Below, in pieces: positions 6,913-14,126 of a DNA stretch of 15,043 nt (position 1 is the first letter of the stretch; the number at the start of each line of letters is the position of its first letter). The notes under the pieces are model-generated. The model worked only from the letters and a program-made list of their open reading frames with translations. It did no database searches and was not told the DNA's origin. The translations under genes and the position numbers were made by a program. Source of the stretch: Pseudomonadota bacterium (lineage in GTDB: Bacteria; Pseudomonadota; Gammaproteobacteria; Burkholderiales; Burkholderiaceae_C); contig JAEWBU010000121.1 in NCBI GenBank assembly GCA_023390985.1, positions 1 to 15,043 on the forward strand, written 5' to 3'.

Positions 6913-7974
6913 TCAGTTCAGCCGCTCGCCGCTGGCGCGGTCGAAGAGGTGGGCGGCATTCGGGGCGAAGCTCAGCGAGGTCGCGGCGCCTTCACCCAGC
7001 CGCGCGGCGCCCTCGGCCTTGAGCTTCATGCGCCGGCCGCCGGCCTGCAGGTCCACGATGCAGTGGTCACCCAGCTCCTCGACGTATTCGACTCGCGCCG
7101 GCGTACCGTCCTGGCCCGCGCGCAGCTCGCCGGGCCGCACGCCCAGCACCACGTCGCGCGCCTGCGCCGTCGTGGCGCCCACCGGATGGGCGACGCCGTC
7201 CAGCAGCACCATGTCGCCCTGCCAGGACGCGGGCACGAGGTTCATCGGCGGCGTGCCGATGAAGCCGGCCACGGAAACCTGCGCCGGCCGGCTGTAGATG
7301 TCGCGCGGCGTGGCGATCTGCACGATGCGACCTTCCATGAAGACGGCCACGCGATCGGCGAGCGTCATCGCCTCTTCCTGGTCGTGCGTGACGTAAACGG
7401 TGGTCACGCCCAGCGAGCGTTGCAGCTGCTTGAGCTCCAGCCGCGTCTCGAGACGCAGCTTGGCGTCCAGGTTCGACAGCGGCTCGTCCAGCAGGAACAG
7501 CTTGGGCTGCCGAACGATCGCGCGCGCCAGCGCCACGCGCTGCTGCTGGCCGCCCGACAGCTGACCGGGCCGGCGCGCCAGCAGGTGGCCGATGCTCACC
7601 CGCGCCGCCGCATCCTGCACCGCCCTGTCGATCTGCTCGCGCGGCGTGCCGACCATCTTCAGCGGGAAGCCGATGTTCTCGGCCACCGTCATGTGCGGGT
7701 AGAGGGCATAGCTCTGGAACACCATCGCGACGTCGCGCTCGCCCGGCTCGGCGCCGGTGACGTCGACCTCGTCCATGAGGACCTGGCCTTCGCTCACCTG
7801 CTCCAGTCCCGCCAGGATGCGCAGCGTCGTCGTCTTGCCCGAGCCCGAGGGGCCCAGCAGCACGAAGAACTCGCCGGCGCGGATCTCCAGGTCCACGCCG
7901 TGCAGCACGGTGGTTTCGCCGTGCCGCTTGACCACGCCGGACAGGCGCACGTTTCCTTGCTTCTTGCTGTTCAT
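6913..7974 (-). CDS. ABC importer ATPase, MalK/UgpC-type
   Basis: This is the cytoplasmic ATP-hydrolysing subunit that powers uptake through the two permeases encoded upstream. The 353-residue product has Walker A GPSGSGKT (residues 41-48), a Q-loop at Gln87 (VFQSYALYPHMTV), the signature LSGGQQQR (139-146), Walker B LFLLDEP (159-165) and the switch histidine in THDQEEAM (His197). The C-terminal third is the TOBE/MalK-type regulatory domain found in the CUT1 carbohydrate and glycerol-phosphate importer family. ATG 7974 overlaps the permease stop as ATGA, which decides the start. The open frame extends to 8748, but that extra part lies within the permease gene in another frame. The sulfatase gene follows after 22 bases. 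Confidence 0.95.
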   Translation of the reverse strand: MNSKKQGNVRLSGVVKRHGETTVLHGVDLEIRAGEFFVLLGPSGSGKTTTLRILAGLEQVSEGQVLMDEVDVTGAEPGERDVAMVFQSYALYPHMTVAENIGFPLKMVGTPREQIDRAVQDAAARVSIGHLLARRPGQLSGGQQQRVALARAIVRQPKLFLLDEPLSNLDAKLRLETRLELKQLQRSLGVTTVYVTHDQEEAMTLADRVAVFMEGRIVQIATPRDIYSRPAQVSVAGFIGTPPMNLVPASWQGDMVLLDGVAHPVGATTAQARDVVLGVRPGELRAGQDGTPARVEYVEELGDHCIVDLQAGGRRMKLKAEGAARLGEGAATSLSFAPNAAHLFDRASGERLN

Positions 7975-8810
7975 CGCCGACCACCTCCCTTGACCGCGCC
8001 CACGGTGAGCCCCTTGACGATGTGCCGCTGCGCCAGCAGGCCGACGATGATCACCGGCGCCATCGCCACCATCGCGCCGGCGGCCAGCCGCGCCCATTGC
8101 GTCTGCTCGACCGAGATGAAGTTGAACATCGCCACCGTCACCGGCCGGACCTTGTTGCCGCCCAGCACCACCGCGAACATGAATTCGTTCCACGCGTTGA
8201 GGAACACGAACACGGTGGTCACCGCGATGCCGCCACGCACCTGCGGAAGGATCACGTACCAGAGCGCGCGCAGGCGGCCGGCGCGGTCCAGCAGCGCGGC
8301 CTCCTCCATCTCGTACGGCAGGTCCTCGAAGTACGAGACCATCAGCCAGATCGCGAACGGCAGCGAGAACGTCAGGTAGATCGCCATCAGGCCGCTGTAC
8401 GTATTCAGCCCGCCGACGCGCTGCAGCACCAGGTAGTAGGGAATGATCAGCCCGACCGGCGGCAGCATCTGCGTGGCCAGCACGTAGAAGCCGCTGGCCC
8501 GCTTGCCCGGGTAGCGCAGCCGCGCCAGCGCGTAGGCCGCGGGCACGGCGAACAGCATGGTGAGCACCGTCGCACCCACGCTCACCACCATGCTGGACCA
8601 CAGGTTGGGCAGGATCGACGCCGGGCCCCACAGCACGTCGCGGTAGTTGGCCAGCGTGGGCGTGAAGACCAGCAGCGGCGGATAGGCCAGCACGTCGCGC
8701 TCGGTCTTGAACGAGGTGAGCAGGGCCCACAGCACGGGGAAGGCCCACACCGACACCAGCAGGCCGGCGATGACGTACAGCGTGACGGTGCGCGGAAGAC
8801 GGTGGTTCAT
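7971..8810 (-). CDS. ABC importer permease, MalG/UgpE-type (CUT1)
   Basis: This is one of two inner-membrane channel subunits of the importer. The 279-residue product is strongly hydrophobic, with a first membrane segment at about residues 9-33 and about six in total, as usual for MalG-like proteins. The cytoplasmic EAA loop that contacts the ATPase is visible at about residues 169-192 (EEAALLDRAGRLRALWYVILP). Length is normal for the family (about 270-290). Its start ATG 8810 overlaps the upstream permease stop as ATGA, and its own stop overlaps the ATPase start the same way. The substrate cannot be deduced from the permease. Confidence 0.94.
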   Translation of the reverse strand: MNHRLPRTVTLYVIAGLLVSVWAFPVLWALLTSFKTERDVLAYPPLLVFTPTLANYRDVLWGPASILPNLWSSMVVSVGATVLTMLFAVPAAYALARLRYPGKRASGFYVLATQMLPPVGLIIPYYLVLQRVGGLNTYSGLMAIYLTFSLPFAIWLMVSYFEDLPYEMEEAALLDRAGRLRALWYVILPQVRGGIAVTTVFVFLNAWNEFMFAVVLGGNKVRPVTVAMFNFISVEQTQWARLAAGAMVAMAPVIIVGLLAQRHIVKGLTVGAVKGGGRR

Positions 8811-9712
8811 GTGCGCGCCTTCCTGCGGCGGAACAGCAGCCAGGACACGAACACCGTGATCGCCAGCAGCACCATCGCGAGCGAGGAGCCGTAGCCGATG
8901 TTCAGCTCGGTGAACGAGGTGCGGTACGCGTAGAGGTTGAGGATCTCGGTCGAGGTGCCGGGCCCGCCGCCGGTGGCCGCGAAGATCGCCGCGAACGCCG
9001 ACAGCGCCGTCATCGTGCGCAGGATCACCACCATCACCACCGCCGGCCGGATCAGCGGCAGCGTGATGAAGCGGAAGCGCTGCCAGGCGCTGGCGCGGTC
9101 CAGCCGTGCGGCTTCATAGACGTCGGGTGGCAGCGTCGCCAGCGTGGCCAGCAGCACCAGGAAGGCGAACGGCGTCCACTGCCAGGTGTGGATGGCGATC
9201 ACCGAGATCAGTGCCAGTTGCGGATCGCCCAGCCAGTTGTGGCTGCCCAGGCCCAGCGTGCGCGTGACCAGGTCCACCAGGCCCACGTCGGGCGACAGCA
9301 CCAGCGTGCGCCAGAACAGGCCCACCACCACCGGCGCCAGCACGATCGGGAGGATGGCCGCGACGCGCAGCAGGCCCTGTCCTTTCGGAATCCGCAGCAC
9401 CAGCAACGCGAGCGACAGGCCGATCACCACCTGCAGCACCACCGTGGACGCGGTGTAGATGAAGGTGAGCCATAGCGAGCTCCAGAACCGCGGGTCGCCA
9501 CCCATCTTGGTGTAGTTGTCCAGCCCCGCGAAGCCGGACAGCCAGGGCATGCTCATGTCCAGCTTCTGCAGGCTGTTCCAGGCCAGGAACACCAGCGGCG
9601 CGGTGGTGGTGATCAGCAGCAGCAGGAACGCCGGCGCGAACAGGGCGAGCGCGAAGCGCCGCTCCTGCCGCTCCAGCGTGCCGGCGCCGCCACGCGGGGC
9701 GACGAACAGCAT
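8807..9712 (-). CDS. ABC importer permease, MalF/UgpA-type (CUT1)
   Basis: This is the second inner-membrane channel subunit. The 301-residue product has a first membrane segment at about residues 21-45 (ALALFAPAFLLLLITTTAPL) and further hydrophobic segments near 85-105, 118-137, 167-193, 222-245 and 278-295. The EAA loop lies at about 200-223 (EAARLDRASAWQRFRFITLP). It ends in a positively charged tail, RRRKART, consistent with a cytoplasmic C-terminus. ATG 9712 lies seven bases after the binding-protein stop and lacks a good Shine-Dalgarno, so translation may depend on coupling. It is clearly paired with the MalG-type permease downstream. Confidence 0.93.
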   Translation of the reverse strand: MLFVAPRGGAGTLERQERRFALALFAPAFLLLLITTTAPLVFLAWNSLQKLDMSMPWLSGFAGLDNYTKMGGDPRFWSSLWLTFIYTASTVVLQVVIGLSLALLVLRIPKGQGLLRVAAILPIVLAPVVVGLFWRTLVLSPDVGLVDLVTRTLGLGSHNWLGDPQLALISVIAIHTWQWTPFAFLVLLATLATLPPDVYEAARLDRASAWQRFRFITLPLIRPAVVMVVILRTMTALSAFAAIFAATGGGPGTSTEILNLYAYRTSFTELNIGYGSSLAMVLLAITVFVSWLLFRRRKART

Positions 9713-9719
9713 CGTGGGA

Positions 9720-11138
9720 TCAGGCCTTCATGATCTGCGCGATGCGCGCCTGGGCCTCGTCGAGCGCTTCCTTGGGCTTCTTCTGGCCGACCAGCGCGGA
9801 CTGGATGGCGGTGGCCATGGTCTCGCCGATGGCCGGCCACTGCGGCACGCGCGGACGCCATTCGACGTCGGTGTCCTGCTCCAGCGATTCCAGCGCCGCG
9901 GGGATGAAGTTGTCGCCCGCGCTCTTCATCGCGGCGGCGAACTCCTGCGACTTCCACAGCGATGCACGGTTGAGGCCGGAGCGCTTGGCCGGGCCGTCGA
10001 ACTTCCACGAGGTGCGCGCCTGCGTCTCGGCCGAAGCGGCCCAGCTGATGAACAGCCAGGTCGCCTTCTTCTGCTTGTCGGAAAGCGCGGCGTTGATCGG
10101 GAAGCCCCAGTTCCAGATCGAGGTCACGCGCTTGCCCGACGGGCCCTTGGGCCAGCGGGCGTAGGCGACCTTGCCCACCACCTTGGACTTCTCGGGGTTG
10201 GTGATCACCGCGGCGGACGAATGCGCGTCCAGGTAGCAGGCCACCGTGCCCTGGGAGAACGCATCGGCGATGTCCGGCCAGTTCCAGTTGCGCACCGCGG
10301 GCGGCGCGTACTGCGACAGCGCATTGACGTACCACTCCAGCGCCTGCACGGCCTGCGGGGTGTTGACCACCAAGTTCCTGTTCTGGAACCAGTCGCCGCC
10401 GAAGCCGCGCAGCAGCGACGGGTAGATGTACATGTTCTGGCCGGCGCCCGAGAACCCGCGCATCGCCAGGCCGAACACGCGGTTGTTCGGATCGTTCAGC
10501 GCCTTGGCATTGGACAGCAGCTGCTCGTACGTCTCGGCCGGCTTGAGCCCCTTGGCGTCGTACAGGTCCTTGCGATAGACCTGCACCGTCACCTCGCCGT
10601 CGTACGGGATGCCGTAGGGCTTGCCGTCCACCGAATCGGCCTCGCGCCAGGCCTTGAAGATGTCGTTGTAGTTGAACCAGGCCGGGTCGGTGAGGCTGGC
10701 GTCGTTCAGGTACTTGTCGAGCGGCTCCACCCACTTGTTGGACACGTACAGCGGGTAGTACATCGGGTCCGCGGCATGGGTCGCATACGTCGCGGTCTTC
10801 GATGACAGGTCCAGCATCGCCTTCTGGCGGATCTGGCCCGGCGGCACCTTCTCGGCGCGCACCTTGACGCCGGTCAGCGCTTCGAACTGCGGCAGCAGCC
10901 CGAGCAGGTTGTCGAAGTAGCTGGCCGGGATCACCGCGATGGAGATCGATTCGCCTTCCGCCTGCTTCCAGTTGATCTTGGCGCGCGTGTAGGGCGCGAG
11001 GTCGGGCGCGCCTTGCGCGAGCGCCGCGCCGCTCCAGCCGGCCAGGCCGGCGGCCGCGCCCAGCGCAGCCGCCTGTCCCATGAACTGGCGGCGGTTGCCG
11101 GGCAGGGCGCCGGCGGGGTCGAAATCGTCCTTGTTCAT
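9720..11138 (-). CDS. Extracellular solute-binding protein of the ABC importer (Tat-type signal)
   Basis: This is the periplasmic receptor that captures the substrate and delivers it to the permeases. I chose ATG 11138, which has a strong AGGAGA six bases upstream; the open frame to 11204 adds an Arg/Pro-rich stretch with no family support. The 472-residue product has an N-terminal Tat-like signal (Arg16-Arg17 in NRRQFMG, then an Ala/Gly-rich hydrophobic segment) with likely cleavage after ALA at about residue 41. The mature part resembles family 1 sugar and polyol binding proteins (LLPQFEALTGVKVRAEKVP, KPYGIPYDGEVTVQVYRKDLYDAKGL, WLFISWAASAETQ). At about 430 mature residues it is somewhat larger than MalE or UgpB. 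Aromatic residues are plentiful, as in carbohydrate binders. It is the first gene of the operon, about 60 bases downstream of a LacI-type operator. Confidence 0.92.
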   Translation of the reverse strand: MNKDDFDPAGALPGNRRQFMGQAAALGAAAGLAGWSGAALAQGAPDLAPYTRAKINWKQAEGESISIAVIPASYFDNLLGLLPQFEALTGVKVRAEKVPPGQIRQKAMLDLSSKTATYATHAADPMYYPLYVSNKWVEPLDKYLNDASLTDPAWFNYNDIFKAWREADSVDGKPYGIPYDGEVTVQVYRKDLYDAKGLKPAETYEQLLSNAKALNDPNNRVFGLAMRGFSGAGQNMYIYPSLLRGFGGDWFQNRNLVVNTPQAVQALEWYVNALSQYAPPAVRNWNWPDIADAFSQGTVACYLDAHSSAAVITNPEKSKVVGKVAYARWPKGPSGKRVTSIWNWGFPINAALSDKQKKATWLFISWAASAETQARTSWKFDGPAKRSGLNRASLWKSQEFAAAMKSAGDNFIPAALESLEQDTDVEWRPRVPQWPAIGETMATAIQSALVGQKKPKEALDEAQARIAQIMKA

Positions 11139-11200
11139 CGCTCTTCTCCTGGTTCGTCTCGGTGTGAGGGGGAAGCGGCGGCGCGGGCGCGGGCACCCGT

Positions 11201-11220
11201 CCATGCAATCGATTACATGG
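11201..11220. promoter_or_regulatory. LacI-family operator O1 (20-base near-perfect palindrome)
   Basis: The sequence CCATGCAATC followed by GATTACATGG is palindromic over 20 bases except for one pair (positions 6 and 15 of the site). It has the central CG and the TGNAATCGATTNCA core typical of LacI/GalR-family operators. It sits between the divergent genes, just downstream of the candidate promoter for the binding-protein gene, where binding would block transcription. The regulator is presumably the LacI-type protein encoded at 11341. Confidence 0.8.
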
Positions 11221-11222
11221 CC

Positions 11223-11251
11223 AGTCTAACGAGCCGCCGCAGCCGCGTCAT
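11223..11251 (-). promoter_or_regulatory. Candidate promoter of the ABC-sulfatase operon
   Basis: On the minus strand ATGACG (11246-11251, four of six bases of the -35 consensus) is followed by a 17-base spacer and TAGACT (11223-11228, four of six bases of the -10 consensus). The LacI-type palindrome starts two bases downstream of the -10, so a bound repressor would cover the start site. The elements are moderate. The call rests mainly on spacing and on the position of the operator. Confidence 0.5.
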
Positions 11252-11318
11252 TCTGTTTGCGCCTAGTGATTTCCCCAACGACTCAGTTTTCATTTGCTTC
11301 TGCCTTGGGCCAGAATGC

Positions 11319-11332
11319 TGAAATCGTTTACA
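11319..11332. promoter_or_regulatory. LacI-family operator O2 (candidate, autoregulatory)
   Basis: TGAAATCGTTTACA matches the same TGNAANCGNTTNCA pattern as O1, with two imperfect pairs. It ends one base before the AAGGA ribosome-binding site of the lacI-type gene. A bound repressor here could limit its own expression. The centres of O1 and O2 are 115 bases apart, a distance that could also allow looping. The weaker symmetry makes this less certain than O1. Confidence 0.6.
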
Positions 11333-11340
11333 AGGAACGT

Positions 11341-12402
11341 ATGGAGAGGGAGCGTTCGCAGAATCAAGGCGCCGCGGCGGCTTCCCGCAGGCCGCGCTCG
11401 GGCGCCAAGGACGTCGCGCAGCTGGCCGGCGTTTCCACGGCCACCGTGTCGCGCGTCCTGAACAACTCCCAGCAGGTGGACCCGGCCACGCGCCAGCGCG
11501 TGCTGGAGGCGGCGTCCAAGCTTCGCTACGTGCCGCATGGCGCCGCGCGGACGCTGCGCAGCCATCGCAGCAAGATGGTCGGCGCCATCGTGCCCTCGTT
11601 CGACTACGCGCTGTACGCGCGCACCACCAGTGCCCTGCACCAGCGGCTGGACGAGCGCGGCTACGCGCTGGTGCTGGCCGAACACCACTATGACCTGGCC
11701 GCGGAGATGCGCATCGCCTCGCAGCTGGTGGAGCACGGCGTGGACGCCTTCATGCTGGTGGGCCTCGACCACGAGCCCGGCCTCTTCTCGCTGCTGGAGG
11801 ACTACGGCCGTCCCTACGTGCTCACCTGGGGCGTGGACCCGATGCAGCGGCACCCGTGCATCGGCTTCGACAACCGCGCCGCGACCTACGAGGCGACGAA
11901 GCACCTGCTGGATCTCGGCCATCGCCGCATCGGCCTGCTCAGCGCGCCGGTGGAGGGCAACGACCGCGCGCGCGCCCGCGGCGAAGGCGTGCGCGCGGCG
12001 CTCGCGGACGCCGGCCTGCGGCTCGACCCGCGCCACGTCGCCTACGAGCCGATCTCGCTGGCCACCGCCGAAGCCGGCATGCAGCGCCTGCTGGCCGCGC
12101 CCGATCGGCCCACGGCCGTGGTCGCCACCAACGACGTGTTCGCCGTCGGCGCCATGCAGGCCTGCCGCAAGGCCGGCCTGGAGATCCCGCGCGACATGTC
12201 CATCACCGGCGTCGACAACACCGACCTGGGCGCCACCCAGACGCCCGCGCTCACCAGCGTGGCCACGCCCATCATCGACATCGGCCGCGCCGCCGCCGAC
12301 CAGCTGGTGGCGCGCCTGGAAGACGACGACTGGATGGCGCACCGCCAGTTCCCGGTCGAGCTGGTGTGCCGCGGCAGCACGGCCGCGCCGCGGGAAGACT
12401 GA
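11341..12402 (+). CDS. LacI/GalR-family transcriptional regulator
   Basis: This is a ligand-responsive DNA-binding protein that probably represses the divergent ABC-sulfatase operon until an inducer is present. The 353-residue product has an N-terminal helix-turn-helix (residues about 23-43, KDVAQLAGVSTATVSRVLNN) and a hinge segment (GAARTLRSHRS, about 67-77). A periplasmic-binding-protein-like effector domain follows (VGAIVPSFDYALYART, then FDNRAATYEATKHLLDLGHRRIGLLS and AVVATNDVFAVGAMQACRKAG). I chose ATG 11341, preceded by AAGGA four bases upstream. A longer frame from 11257 would place 28 unlikely residues across operator O2. The 20-residue basic extension before the HTH is common in this family. 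The inducer is unknown; a sulfated substrate or its desulfated product is a reasonable inference from context. Confidence 0.93.
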   Translation: MERERSQNQGAAAASRRPRSGAKDVAQLAGVSTATVSRVLNNSQQVDPATRQRVLEAASKLRYVPHGAARTLRSHRSKMVGAIVPSFDYALYARTTSALHQRLDERGYALVLAEHHYDLAAEMRIASQLVEHGVDAFMLVGLDHEPGLFSLLEDYGRPYVLTWGVDPMQRHPCIGFDNRAATYEATKHLLDLGHRRIGLLSAPVEGNDRARARGEGVRAALADAGLRLDPRHVAYEPISLATAEAGMQRLLAAPDRPTAVVATNDVFAVGAMQACRKAGLEIPRDMSITGVDNTDLGATQTPALTSVATPIIDIGRAAADQLVARLEDDDWMAHRQFPVELVCRGSTAAPRED

Positions 12403-12406
12403 GTCC

Positions 12407-12426
12407 GCGCGAGACTAGACTCGCGC
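12407..12426 (+). other. Inverted repeat between the regulator gene and proC, with possible leaderless promoter
   Basis: Seven-base arms GCGCGAG (12407-12413) and CTCGCGC (12420-12426) flank a six-base loop and end one base before the proC ATG. There is no T-tract, so it is a poor terminator. Within it, TAGACT (12416-12421) is placed so that transcription could start at the A of the proC ATG. No Shine-Dalgarno is visible. The same hexamer is the candidate -10 of the ABC operon. Confidence 0.4.
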
Positions 12427-12427
12427 C

Positions 12428-13252
12428 ATGGTTCCAGCGAATACGCGCATCGCATTCATCGGCGGCGGCAACATGGCTTCCGCGATCCTCGGCGGCCTGC
12501 TCAAGCAGGGCCTGAACGCCGCCAGCGTCCAGGTGGTCGAGCCCTGGGACGAGGCGCGCGAGCGGCTCGCCCGCGACTTCGGCGTGAAGGCGCAGGCCGA
12601 GGCCGGCCCTTCCCTCACCGACGCGAGCGTCGTCGTCTGGGCCGTCAAGCCGCAGACCTTCCGCGACGCCGCAGAGGCCGTCGCGCCGCACGCGAAGAGC
12701 GCGCTGCACCTGAGCGTGGCCGCGGGCATCCGATCGGACAGCATCAAGCAGTGGCTGGGCACCGACCGCATCGTGCGGTCCATGCCCAACACGCCGGCGC
12801 TGGTCGGACGTGGCATGACGGCGCTGTTCGCGCGCCCGGGGGTGTCGAAGGACGACCGCGCGCTGGTGGAGCAGGTGCTCGCGCCCACCGGCGCCACGCT
12901 GTGGGTCGATGGCGAGCAGCAGCTCGATGCCGTGACCGCGCTCTCGGGCTCCGGTCCCGCCTACGTCTTCTATTTCATCGAGGCGATGACGCGCGCCGGC
13001 CAGGAGATGGGCCTGCCCGCCGCCACCGCGCAGCAGCTGGCGATCGGCACCTTCTGCGGTGCTTCCGAGCTGGCGCGCGCCTCGAGCGAGCCGCCGTCGG
13101 TGCTGCGCGAGCGCGTGACGTCCAAGGGCGGCACGACGTACGCCGCGCTCACATCCATGCAGCAATCCGGTGTGGCGGACAAGTTCGTGGAAGCGATGCA
13201 GGCCGCCTGCAAGCGCGCGGCCGAACTTGGCGACGAGTTCGGCAAGTCCTGA
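12428..13252 (+). CDS. proC: Pyrroline-5-carboxylate reductase
   Basis: ProC catalyses the last step of proline synthesis, reducing 1-pyrroline-5-carboxylate to L-proline with NAD(P)H in the cytoplasm. The 274-residue product has the N-terminal dinucleotide-binding motif IAFIGGGNMASAILGGL (residues about 8-24) and WAVKPQTF. The MPNTPALVGRGMTAL block follows, then the active-site signature ALSGSGPAYVFYFIEAM (about 174-190), and near the C-terminus RVTSKGGTTYAAL. Length matches the family (about 270). It starts 25 bases after the regulator stop with no recognisable Shine-Dalgarno and with an inverted repeat right before the ATG, so it may have its own leaderless transcript. It is convergent with ubiA (six bases between stops). 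Confidence 0.96.
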   Translation: MVPANTRIAFIGGGNMASAILGGLLKQGLNAASVQVVEPWDEARERLARDFGVKAQAEAGPSLTDASVVVWAVKPQTFRDAAEAVAPHAKSALHLSVAAGIRSDSIKQWLGTDRIVRSMPNTPALVGRGMTALFARPGVSKDDRALVEQVLAPTGATLWVDGEQQLDAVTALSGSGPAYVFYFIEAMTRAGQEMGLPAATAQQLAIGTFCGASELARASSEPPSVLRERVTSKGGTTYAALTSMQQSGVADKFVEAMQAACKRAAELGDEFGKS

Positions 13253-13258
13253 GCGGAC

Positions 13259-14122
13259 TTACTTGAACGCGTAGCCGGCCACGATGCCGGCGAACACCGC
13301 GAAGCCGACCCAGTGGTTCAGGCGGAAGGCCTTGAAGCAGCCTTCGCGCGTGCGCTCGCGAATCAGCTGCCAGTGCCACAGCGCCTGCGCGACGGCCGCC
13401 AGCACGCCGACGTAGAACGGCGCACCCAGCTGCCGCGGCGCCAGCGCCAGCACCCAGATGGCGATGAATGCGCCGTAGCAGGCCATCACCACCGCGACGT
13501 CGGCGCGGCCCAGCGTGATGGCCGAGGTCTTGATGCCGATCTTCAGGTCGTCATCGCGGTCGACCATGGCGTACTCGGTGTCGTAGGCCAGCACCCAGAA
13601 CAGGTTGCCCAGCAGCAGCACCCAGGCGAGCAGCGGCACGCGCGACTGCACCGCCGCGAAGGCCATCGGGATGCCGAAACTGAAGGCGATGCCCAGCACC
13701 GCCTGCGGCATCGACACGAAGCGCTTGGCGTAGGGATAGGCCAGCGAGATCGCCAGCGCGGCGAACGACCACAGGATGGTCGCCGTGTTGGTCGTGAGCA
13801 CCAGCGCGAACGCCAGCAGCGCGAGCACCGCGCCCAGCGTCAACGCCTCCTTCACCGACACCTGGCCCGAGGTGACCGGCCGCTGCGCCGTGCGCTTGAC
13901 GTGCTTGTCGAAGTCGCGGTCGGCCACGTCGTTGACGCAGCATCCCGCGCTGCGCATCAGCACCGTGCCGAGCGTGAACACCGCCAGCAGGTGCCAGCCC
14001 GGGAAGCCGTGCGCGGCCACCCACAGCGCGCTGAGCGTGGGCCACAGCAGCAGGAGCCAGCCCGCCGGGCGGTTCCAGCGGATCAGGTCGAGCCAGAGCG
14101 GAAGCCGTTGCAGCAGTCGCAA
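13259..14122 (-). CDS. ubiA: 4-hydroxybenzoate polyprenyltransferase
   Basis: UbiA attaches the polyprenyl tail to 4-hydroxybenzoate in ubiquinone synthesis, in the inner membrane. The 287-residue product begins with the family block DLIRWNRPAGWLLLLWPTL. It contains the first Asp-rich motif NDVADRDFDKHVKRTAQRP (Asn64, Asp65, Asp68, Asp72), which binds Mg-diphosphate. The second Asp-rich motif lies in AYDTEYAMVDRDDDLKIG (about 179-196). Eight or nine hydrophobic segments are visible, as expected. The start codon appears to be TTG at 14122: there is no ATG or GTG near the expected N-terminus, and TTG gives the family length. It lies four bases after the DyP peroxidase stop, so translation is probably coupled to that gene. 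Confidence 0.94.
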   Translation of the reverse strand: MRLLQRLPLWLDLIRWNRPAGWLLLLWPTLSALWVAAHGFPGWHLLAVFTLGTVLMRSAGCCVNDVADRDFDKHVKRTAQRPVTSGQVSVKEALTLGAVLALLAFALVLTTNTATILWSFAALAISLAYPYAKRFVSMPQAVLGIAFSFGIPMAFAAVQSRVPLLAWVLLLGNLFWVLAYDTEYAMVDRDDDLKIGIKTSAITLGRADVAVVMACYGAFIAIWVLALAPRQLGAPFYVGVLAAVAQALWHWQLIRERTREGCFKAFRLNHWVGFAVFAGIVAGYAFK

Positions 14123-14126
14123 GGTG

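Noticed and set aside
5523..7022. Plus-strand open frame of 499 codons opposite the sulfatase gene, and similar ones at 3212-4420 and 6907-8379
   Set aside because: They mirror well-supported minus-strand genes with intact motifs. High GC keeps antisense frames open by chance.
7975..8748. N-terminal extension of the ABC ATPase frame up to 8748, which would make a 611-residue fusion
   Set aside because: The extension lies in the wrong frame of the permease gene, has no domain features, and the ATGA overlap at 7971-7974 gives a standard 353-residue ATPase.
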